From SFHK01 sp045538305 (GTDB lineage Bacteria; Bacillota; Clostridia; Christensenellales; Aristaeellaceae): a DNA stretch of 8,609 nucleotides. A model generated the notes under the pieces. That model worked only from the letters and a program-made list of their open reading frames with translations, made no database searches and had not been told where the DNA came from. The position numbers and the translations under genes are program-made. Every line of letters starts with the position of its first letter. Within the stretch, counting starts at the first letter, position 1. Where the stretch lies: the NCBI GenBank assembly GCA_045538305.1, contig JAZSRC010000035.1, forward strand, positions 1 to 8,609, read 5' to 3'. Positions 3,495-8,609 of the stretch are shown piece after piece.

Positions 3495-6455
3495 TTACTT
3501 CACAATAATCTCAACAGGCGTGGAAACGCTGCTTTCTACCCTTCCGCGGTTATCGAAGTAGCTGTAGCGAATCCAGTATTCGATGTCGGGATTGATGGGA
3601 TCGGCAAGCTTGATTTCTTTAAGGTCGTAGTTCTTGTAGATCTTTTTGGAGTACACGACGTTGCCGTTTTCGTCCAGAAGCTCCAGAAGGAATACTCTTG
3701 CGTTTTCGTCTCTGTTGGAAAGGCCGATGTACGCCGTCGTACCGTCTGCTTCGAAGGTGATGGCTTCGGAAGGCGCGGCGGAAACCGCTGCGTTTTCCAA
3801 GGTGGAATCTCTTCGGATGATCAGTGCTTCAAGGCGGTTTTCGGTTTCCAGAAGCGCTTCCTTTGTGGCTTCAAGATTCAGCGAGGTTTCTTCAAGCAGC
3901 GCTTCTGTATCGGAAAGCTGTGCACTGGTATCGGAAAGCGCTTTTTCGGTTGTCTTCAGCGTATCCTCCGTTAAGGAAAGTTCGTTTCTTGTGTCGGAAA
4001 GCTCGTTTTCGGTTTCTGAAAGCTTGTTTTCGGTTTCCTTAAGCTTGCCTTCGGTGTCAAAGAGCTGCGCCTCGGTTCCCTTGAGCTTGTCTTCGGTGTC
4101 AAAGAGCTGTTCCTCGGTTTCCTTGAGCTTGCCTTCGGTGTCAAAGAGCTGTGCCTCGGTTTCCTTGAGCTTGCCTTCGGTGTCAAAGAGCTGCGCTTCG
4201 GTTCCCTTTAGCTTGCCTTCGGTGTAGGACAGCAGATCTTTGGTTTCCTTAAGCTCGCCCTCGGTGACGGAGAGCTCGCTTTCTGTATTGGCGAGGCTTT
4301 CTTCGGCGGCGGCTTTTTCGCTTGCCAGAAGCTCGAGGGCCTTTGCCTGTTCGTCAATCAGCGCCTTACCTTCATCGATTTCCTTTTTAGCATTCTCAAG
4401 CGCAAGCGAGGACTGTTCAAGCTGCGCCTTGGTTTCATTCAGCGTCGCCGTGGATGCATCCAGTGCATCCTTCAGACTCTGCGCTTCATTTTTGCTTTCT
4501 TCAAGCGCGGCTGCCGCAGCAGTGTACTTTTCTTCGGCTTCTGTAAGCGCTGTCTGTGCTTCAGTAAGCTCCTGGTTTTTGATCGCCATGTTCGTTTCCA
4601 GCAAATACAGCTGCTGACGAGCGGAGGTGAGGTCGCCTGCTTTGGCGGAAAGGTCGTTTTTCAGAAGCTCAAATTCCTGCTGAGAAGCTTCTGCGGTCTT
4701 CTGCGCGCTTTCAAGTGCGCTGCGGCTTTCCGTAAGCGCATTGGTAACGGCTTCAAGCTCTGCCTGCAGTGCTGCGTTCTTTGCTGCATCCTCGGTCAGC
4801 TCTTGTTCAAGCGCTGTTTTGTATTCGCTCAGGCTGACAGTATATGTAAGCAGGGAATTTATGGCGGTACGGGAGGATGCAAGCGCGTTTTCGATACCGA
4901 CGATGGCGTTATCCACGGAAGCTGTATCGTTTATGGTAATGTCACATCCGCCTTCAATGGCTTCAAACTGATTTGCAAATGCGTTCAGTGCGATATTCAG
5001 ATCCGAAAGGTTCTGATCGGTCAGAGCGCCTTCGGTGTGAAGCTTGGCGATGGAGGCATTGATGTGTGCAAGGCCGATGCGGATATCGGAGATGGAATCG
5101 CTGTTGGATACGGCTTCTGCGCTGTTGGAAAGCGCATCAATACCCTGCGCGGTGGCGGCCATGGAGTCTGTGGCGGCGATAACGTCGCCTGAAATCGTGG
5201 TGAGGCTGTCCATTACGCTGGAAATGCTGAGAAGGAGTTTATTCAGGTCTTCGTTCAGCGCCTGTGCGGTAGCGGTTTCCTGAACCAGCTGCTTTTGAAT
5301 ATCCTTGATATCGTTTTCCAGCTGCTGGCTGGTCTGTTGGGCGCTTTCAACGTCCGCCTTCAGGGCTTGTACTCTTTTGTTGGATTCCTCCAGAAGGAGT
5401 TTTCCGGATTCATAGCTTTCCTTCAGGCTGTTGTAGGCGGCAAGCTGCTGATCCAGCTCCGTTTTCAATTGTGCAGCGCTTTCTGAAAGCGCGTTGTACT
5501 TGCTTGTCAGCTCGGCATGGCTGAGCTGATCCTGGGCAAGCTGATCTTCGAGGGCTTTTTTATCGGCGGAAAGGGCGTCAATGGCGGCAAGCTGCTCGGC
5601 ATTTGCAGCTTCATAATCCGCAAGCCGGTCGGAGAGGCTGTTGATTTCAGCTGTATTATCGCCTGCAGTCTTAACAAGCACTTCGATTTCTGCGTCCTTT
5701 TCAGCGTTATCCGCTTTCACGACTTCGTTTTCAAGGATGAGAGCGTCTTTTTCCTGCGTGAGGGGCTCAACCATAGCGGCGATTTCGCCAAGCCGCAAAA
5801 TTTCTGCGTCCTTTTCAGCGTTATCCGCTTTCACGGCTTCGTTTTCAAGGATGAGAGCGTTTTTTTCCTGCGTGAGGGGTTCGACCTTGGCGGCGATTTC
5901 GCCGAGGCGTTCAATTTCAAGGGCTTTTTCTGCGTTTTCAGCCTTTGTCTGCTCGTTTTCGTGCAGGAGATCTTCCTTCTCCTTCGTTACCAGCGCGAGC
6001 TCGGCTTCTTTTTCCTGCGCCGCCGTTTCCATTTCGCCGATTACGGAGACAAGACGGTTGATTTCCGCCGCTTTTTCGGAATTCGAATTCTCAAGCCCGG
6101 ATATGGAGGCTTGCAGCGCAACTTTATCGGCTTCGTACTGCGCGTTCGCCTGCTCAAGTGCGTTCTTTTCTTCTGTCAGGCGTGAAATATCCTGATTGAG
6201 GGATACAGCCTGATCGTCCAGCAGGGTGATCTGTTCAAGCGCGGAGTTATATTCCTGATCTTTATTCTCGATTACAGCATTCAAAGATGCAATTTCGTCG
6301 CTGGAGGCGTCCATGTCTCGAGCATTCTGTTCAAGCTCGACGGCCAGCTCTTTTCCATGCTTAACCTCGCCGGAAAACAATACCGCCAGCAGTGCGTTTC
6401 CGGCAATGGAAATTGCAAGAAGAACGCTGAGCGCGATCGTTACCGCTTTTTTCAT
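3495..6455 (-). CDS. Large membrane-anchored coiled-coil protein with internal repeats and C-terminal beta domain
   Basis: I do not recognise a named family for this 986-residue protein. MKK plus a hydrophobic stretch (about 5-27) forms a signal anchor or uncleaved signal peptide, so the remainder should lie outside the membrane. Residues about 30-400 and 545-885 are long heptad-type helices rich in E, K, A, L, Q and S. Within them are a 38-residue tandem repeat (about 180-254) and a 14-residue tandem repeat of the type L-F-D-T-E-G-K-L-K-E-T-E-A-Q (about 742-806). Residues about 405-540 are less repetitive, Ser/Ala/Ile-rich, and hold the only cysteine (C504). The last 94 residues (from about 893) look like a compact beta-sandwich with aromatic strands (YIGLSN, VFLLELLDENGNVVY, YWIRYSYFD) and hold the only tryptophan. 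The SD GGGAGG (complement of 6468-6473) is 12 bases from the ATG, rather far. A structural, surface-spacing or division-related role is possible, but function is unknown. Confidence 0.85.
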   Translation of the reverse strand: MKKAVTIALSVLLAISIAGNALLAVLFSGEVKHGKELAVELEQNARDMDASSDEIASLNAVIENKDQEYNSALEQITLLDDQAVSLNQDISRLTEEKNALEQANAQYEADKVALQASISGLENSNSEKAAEINRLVSVIGEMETAAQEKEAELALVTKEKEDLLHENEQTKAENAEKALEIERLGEIAAKVEPLTQEKNALILENEAVKADNAEKDAEILRLGEIAAMVEPLTQEKDALILENEVVKADNAEKDAEIEVLVKTAGDNTAEINSLSDRLADYEAANAEQLAAIDALSADKKALEDQLAQDQLSHAELTSKYNALSESAAQLKTELDQQLAAYNSLKESYESGKLLLEESNKRVQALKADVESAQQTSQQLENDIKDIQKQLVQETATAQALNEDLNKLLLSISSVMDSLTTISGDVIAATDSMAATAQGIDALSNSAEAVSNSDSISDIRIGLAHINASIAKLHTEGALTDQNLSDLNIALNAFANQFEAIEGGCDITINDTASVDNAIVGIENALASSRTAINSLLTYTVSLSEYKTALEQELTEDAAKNAALQAELEAVTNALTESRSALESAQKTAEASQQEFELLKNDLSAKAGDLTSARQQLYLLETNMAIKNQELTEAQTALTEAEEKYTAAAAALEESKNEAQSLKDALDASTATLNETKAQLEQSSLALENAKKEIDEGKALIDEQAKALELLASEKAAAEESLANTESELSVTEGELKETKDLLSYTEGKLKGTEAQLFDTEGKLKETEAQLFDTEGKLKETEEQLFDTEDKLKGTEAQLFDTEGKLKETENKLSETENELSDTRNELSLTEDTLKTTEKALSDTSAQLSDTEALLEETSLNLEATKEALLETENRLEALIIRRDSTLENAAVSAAPSEAITFEADGTTAYIGLSNRDENARVFLLELLDENGNVVYSKKIYKNYDLKEIKLADPINPDIEYWIRYSYFDNRGRVESSVSTPVEIIVK
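4037..4230 (-). repeat. 42-bp tandem repeat array encoding 14-residue coiled-coil units
   Basis: Four near-identical 42-bp units start at 4051, 4093, 4135 and 4177 (each beginning TCGGTGTCAAAGAGCTG on the plus strand), with a diverged fifth at 4219 and further degenerate half-units down to about 3960. Each unit encodes two heptads. The first and fourth units share third-position and GTEAQ variants, as do the middle two with each other, pointing to duplication in blocks. Confidence 0.92.
5692..5935 (-). repeat. 114-bp tandem repeat encoding 38 residues of coiled coil
   Basis: Two copies starting at 5692 and 5806 (GCGTCCTTTTCAGCGTTATC) are highly similar over the full 114 bp. A third, partial and diverged copy continues from about 5920 to 5960. 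The unit encodes NAEKDAEILRLGEIAA-x-VEPLTQEK and a further 14 residues ending VKAD. It contains a proline, unusual inside a continuous coiled coil. Confidence 0.88.
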
Positions 6456-6506
6456 ATGAATCCATATCCTCCCTTACTGCATTTGCATATAAAACGCACA
6501 TCATAC

Positions 6507-6534
6507 ATTATGTTAAGTATATCACATTTGTGAA
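6507..6534 (-). promoter_or_regulatory. Candidate promoter for the coiled-coil gene
   Basis: On the minus strand TTCACA (complement of 6529-6534) is followed after 16 bp by CATAAT (complement of 6507-6512). An overlapping alternative is the extended -10 element TGATATACT (complement of 6516-6524). Both are imperfect, but the position in the divergent AT-rich region, about 50-70 bp from the start codon, fits. Confidence 0.4.
6522..6533. promoter_or_regulatory. Small palindrome TCACATTTGTGA, possible operator
   Basis: TCACA-TT-TGTGA is a perfect 12-bp palindrome overlapping the candidate minus-strand -35 box and spacer in the region between the divergent coiled-coil and DUF378 genes. Its position would suit a repressor, but short palindromes occur by chance in AT-rich DNA and no regulator is in view. 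Confidence 0.25.
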
Positions 6535-6654
6535 TTAATTGGTATAGCAAAAAACGATTCTGTAAAAAAATATTTGCCGTCAAGGTATATTTGCAGATAT
6601 CCCTGTCAACAATACATGCATACGCCGAATGGCGGAAAAAAAGGAGGGAATATC

Positions 6655-6867
6655 ATGCTCGACAACACTTCTCTGGTGATTACGATTATTGGCGCCATCA
6701 ACTGGCTGCTGGTAGGTCTGTTTCAGTTTGACCTTGTTGCCTACATCTTTGGCGGTCAGGCGAGTACCGTTTCCAGAATTATCTATACGGTCGTAGGGAT
6801 CGCAGGTCTTTGGTGTATTTCGCTTCTGTTCAAGGAGAAACTTCCGGCGCGGGAAGAGCGGGAATAA
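6655..6867 (+). CDS. DUF378 family small membrane protein (YuzA-like)
   Basis: This 70-residue protein has two membrane segments (about 7-31 and 39-60) and the DUF378 signature: an N-terminal ITIIGAINWLLVGLFQFDLV stretch (9-28), a short loop with IFGG, then SRIIYTVVGIAGLW. The charged tail EKLPAREERE is probably cytoplasmic. The family is widespread in Firmicutes; its function is unknown. The start at 6655 has a textbook SD (AAGGAGGG, 6641-6648). A longer reading from 6574 adds a non-membrane, low-quality extension lacking an SD and is rejected. The gene is transcribed divergently from the coiled-coil gene. Its stop codon merges into the A-tract of the following terminator. Confidence 0.9.
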   Translation: MLDNTSLVITIIGAINWLLVGLFQFDLVAYIFGGQASTVSRIIYTVVGIAGLWCISLLFKEKLPAREERE

Positions 6868-6908
6868 AAAAACGGGCGCGATCCGACTCATTGTCAGGAT
6901 CGCGCCCG
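6866..6908 (-). terminator. Bidirectional terminator between the convergent DUF378 and GH43 genes
   Basis: CGGGCGCGATCC (6873-6884) and GGATCGCGCCCG (6897-6908) form a perfect 12-base-pair GC-rich stem. On the minus strand it is followed by seven T's (complement of 6866-6872), ideal for ending the GH43 transcript. On the plus strand the downstream tract (AAAGGTTTATT) is poor. The A-tract overlaps the stop codon of the DUF378 gene. Confidence 0.92.
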
Positions 6909-6914
6909 AAAGGT

Positions 6915-8387
6915 TTATTCCCTGTTCGTTACATGTACATATTCAAAATCTGCGAAGCCGCTTGACGGCGAGTGCGGATGAAAGGCAAAAATGCCGCTTC
7001 TGGCGCCCGTCCATCCGCCGGGCGTCATTTCGTATTCATCGCCGATGGCGGCAAGACGGTCTATGCTTTCTCCGTAGAAAAAACGATATGTTCCGGTTCT
7101 TACGGACATTCTGAAAACGACGGTATCGCTCTCATATTGTGCCTGAGCGATTTCGGTTTCTTGAGCTGCCGGGGAATGATGACGGCTTTCTTCAAGGGCT
7201 TTTCCGCTGTATACGCATATTTTTCCCTTTTCCAAGGCGATGTAGGCATACCGGTAGCCCATCATGCCGCATCCGGCGCGTTCGCTTCCTTCCGCCAGCA
7301 GGCGCACCTTGACGTCCATGTCATAGGAATAGTACGCGTTCAGCCGGCTTAAGAACTGACCGGCCTCAAAGAGGGAAGCTGCGGGATATGCAAACAGTCG
7401 GAGCCCGGGATTCAGAAACTGACGCCATTCGGTTTTCGGGTTGGCCTGCCATTGCCATTCAAGCGCCATACCGTTTAAAAAGTCATCTGACATTGTCATC
7501 GGAAGATAGGCCGTGTCTTCATCAAAAGGCGTTTCATATTCCGATACCGGCTGGGAATGATGGCCCATCACTGGCCAGCCGTCTTTCCATTCTACGGGCT
7601 GCAGGTGGGTTACGCGCCCGTAAGCGCCCTTGTCCTGAAAGTGAATGAAGTAATCCTGTCCCTTCCCCGTGTCAACCCATCCGCCCTGATGGGGGCCGTT
7701 TACGTCGGTTTGCCCCTGTGACAAAACGACGCGCCTTTCGTAGGGGCCCAGAGGGTTTTTAGCGCGCAGGCATAACTGATATCCGTCCGTAACGCCGCCG
7801 GCGGGGCACATGATATAGTAGTATTCGCCGCGCTTGTACATCTTGGGGCCTTCCGTCGTTTTGTCGGCATAATCCGCGCCGTTGAATACAAGCGTTCCCT
7901 TATCAAGAATGGAAAGTCCGTCAGGCGACATTTCATGCACAAACAGCAGGTTGTTTATACCTGCCCGGCTGGCAGCCAGCGCATGCACAAGGTAGGCGCG
8001 GCCGTTTTCGTCAAACAGCGGACAGGGATCAATCCAGCCGCATACGTCCTTTACCAGATGCCTTTCCCAGGGTCCTTCAGGAGAAGAAGCAGTGAACGCG
8101 AAAAGCCCTTCATCCGGAAGGCATACATATACATAAAAAAGGCTGTTGTGATATCTAATGCTTGGCGCCCATGTGCCCATTTTATGGGCGGGTATGTCGT
8201 ATTTGGGCGATGGAAGCGAGGGCGCTGCATAGCCAACCAGCTTCCATGTGACAAGATTCTTTGACGTGAGCACGGGAATGCCCGGTATATACGTGAAGGA
8301 GGAGGAAATCATATAGAAATCCTCACCCACGCGAATGACGTCGGGATCGGAATAGTCGCCCTTCAGTATGGGATTTGTATATTTCAT
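6915..8387 (-). CDS. GH43 family glycoside hydrolase (beta-xylosidase / alpha-L-arabinofuranosidase type)
   Basis: This 490-residue protein has an N-terminal five-bladed beta-propeller GH43 domain (about 3-300) and a C-terminal beta-sandwich (about 303-487) of the kind paired with GH43 xylosidases. The three expected acidic residues are present: general base D14 in YSDPDVIR, pKa-modulating D120 in GWIDPCPLFD, and general acid E179 in TTEGPK. The GRVTHLQPVEW stretch (257-267) is typical of the xylosidase/arabinofuranosidase branch with a second beta-sandwich domain. No signal peptide is present, so it should cleave short xylan or arabinoxylan oligosaccharides in the cytoplasm. The start MKYTNPILKG at 8387 has a strong SD (AGGAGG, complement of 8395-8400). 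The open frame continues to 8489, but the extra 34 residues are low-complexity, come from the hairpin region and lack an SD. Substrate preference between xylose and arabinose linkages is not certain. Confidence 0.9.
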   Translation of the reverse strand: MKYTNPILKGDYSDPDVIRVGEDFYMISSSFTYIPGIPVLTSKNLVTWKLVGYAAPSLPSPKYDIPAHKMGTWAPSIRYHNSLFYVYVCLPDEGLFAFTASSPEGPWERHLVKDVCGWIDPCPLFDENGRAYLVHALAASRAGINNLLFVHEMSPDGLSILDKGTLVFNGADYADKTTEGPKMYKRGEYYYIMCPAGGVTDGYQLCLRAKNPLGPYERRVVLSQGQTDVNGPHQGGWVDTGKGQDYFIHFQDKGAYGRVTHLQPVEWKDGWPVMGHHSQPVSEYETPFDEDTAYLPMTMSDDFLNGMALEWQWQANPKTEWRQFLNPGLRLFAYPAASLFEAGQFLSRLNAYYSYDMDVKVRLLAEGSERAGCGMMGYRYAYIALEKGKICVYSGKALEESRHHSPAAQETEIAQAQYESDTVVFRMSVRTGTYRFFYGESIDRLAAIGDEYEMTPGGWTGARSGIFAFHPHSPSSGFADFEYVHVTNRE

Positions 8388-8400
8388 GAACGCGCCTCCT

Positions 8401-8609
8401 GAATAAGAAATCGGCGAATGACTCGCCGATTTCAGATCATCAACAAACTCCGGGGAGAGGTTTGGGGAGGGAGATAACGCCCTCTCCATACTTCATCGAT
8501 TTCGGCGGCATGTACGGCGAAATCGCGCGTTTTTACAAAGCGTAGCGACTAAAAACGCTTCCCTCTTCCGATTGCCGCCCGGAAATCCCGCAGGATTTCA
8601 GGCAATCGG
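8401..8609. repeat. Palindrome-rich intergenic element upstream of GH43
   Basis: No gene is seen in this 209-bp stretch. It holds, in order, the perfect hairpin 8407-8433; a GA/CT-rich strand-biased segment (8450-8488); CGATTTCG (8497-8504) pairing with CGAAATCG (8518-8525); GCGTTTTTA (8527-8535) pairing with TAAAAACGC (8550-8558); and CCGATTGCC (8568-8576) pairing with GGCAATCGG (8601-8609), which encloses GAAATCC (8582-8588) pairing with GGATTTC (8593-8599). Three of these stems share a GAAATC/GATTTC core. The density of inverted repeats suggests a REP- or MITE-like repetitive element. No consensus promoter is visible, so the GH43 promoter may lie beyond the window or inside the element. 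Confidence 0.55.
8407..8433 (-). promoter_or_regulatory. Leader hairpin immediately upstream of the GH43 SD
   Basis: GAAATCGGCGA (8407-8417) and TCGCCGATTTC (8423-8433) form a perfect 11-base-pair stem with a five-base loop. In the GH43 transcript it ends six bases before the AGGAGG. It could be a 5' stabiliser, an attenuator (TTATTC follows the stem), or part of the repetitive element behind it. Confidence 0.6.

Noticed and set aside
4037..4230. Regular 42-bp repeats considered as a CRISPR array
   Set aside because: The units are contiguous without unique spacers and lie in frame in a coding region.
3486..6195. Several plus-strand open frames opposite the coiled-coil gene (Ser/Phe-rich, up to 222 codons)
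   Set aside because: They mirror the repetitive Glu/Lys/Leu codons of the real gene, have no SDs and carry the same repeats in reverse complement.
6522..6533. Palindrome considered as a Crp/Fnr-type site
   Set aside because: The half-sites are in the opposite order (TCACA then TGTGA) and the spacing is two rather than six bases.
6574..6654. Upstream start extending the DUF378 protein to 97 residues
   Set aside because: The extension has no SD, is not hydrophobic in the family pattern, and the ATG at 6655 has a perfect SD.
8388..8489. Upstream start extending the GH43 protein to 524 residues
   Set aside because: The added residues come from the hairpin/repeat region, and the ATG at 8387 directly follows AGGAGG at the usual distance and opens the normal family N-terminus.
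8401..8609. Hairpin-rich leader considered as a riboswitch
   Set aside because: The stems do not match any ligand-binding riboswitch architecture I know, and the shared arm sequences look more like a repetitive element.

Overview
The window looks like part of a chromosome from a gut-type, fibre-using Clostridia or related Firmicute. This rests on strong AGGAGG-type Shine-Dalgarno (SD) sequences, consensus sigma-A promoters, hairpin-plus-T terminators, a DUF378 (YuzA-like) small membrane protein, and intracellular sugar and plant-polymer enzymes without signal peptides. The species cannot be named from the sequence alone.

Layout. Positions 1-180 are AT-rich and appear to be the end of an insertion sequence (IS): the first nine codons of a putative transposase run off the left edge on the minus strand, preceded by a leader hairpin. 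A perfect TTGACA-17-TATAAT promoter spans the apparent IS/host junction and drives a VTT/TVP38 (DedA-like) membrane protein at 238-1083, which has a very basic C-terminal tail. A terminator and a second perfect promoter (TTGACA-18-TATAAT) follow. The second promoter ends so close to the next ATG that the DUF218 (YdcF/SanA-like) gene at 1175-1747 may have a leaderless mRNA. Gluconate 5-dehydrogenase (1775-2557) lies 27 bp downstream, probably in the same transcript. Across a shared terminator there is a minus-strand alpha/beta-hydrolase (2643-3401). Upstream of it is a 986-residue membrane-anchored coiled-coil protein (3495-6455) with two families of internal tandem repeats and a C-terminal beta-rich domain. 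A divergent intergenic region holds promoter-like sequences and a small palindrome. It is followed by a 70-residue DUF378 protein (6655-6867), a strong bidirectional terminator, and a minus-strand GH43 family glycosidase (6915-8387). The GH43 leader (8401-8609) is a stack of inverted repeats that looks like an intergenic repetitive element.

How the genes may work together. The GH43 enzyme (short arabinoxylan or xylan oligosaccharides), the esterase-like hydrolase (possible removal of acyl groups) and the SDR (keto-gluconate or uronate-type sugar acids) all fit cytoplasmic use of imported plant oligosaccharides. They sit in separate transcription units with no transporter or regulator in view, so this is not one clear polysaccharide-utilisation operon. 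The VTT and DUF218 proteins suggest envelope lipid or cell-wall functions. The coiled-coil protein is the least explained gene and probably projects outside the membrane.

The observations most worth checking are the IS-derived hybrid promoter, the apparent leaderless DUF218 start, the repeat-built coiled-coil protein, and the GAAATC/GATTTC hairpin cluster upstream of GH43. I did not find a clearly new multi-gene defence or biosynthetic system.
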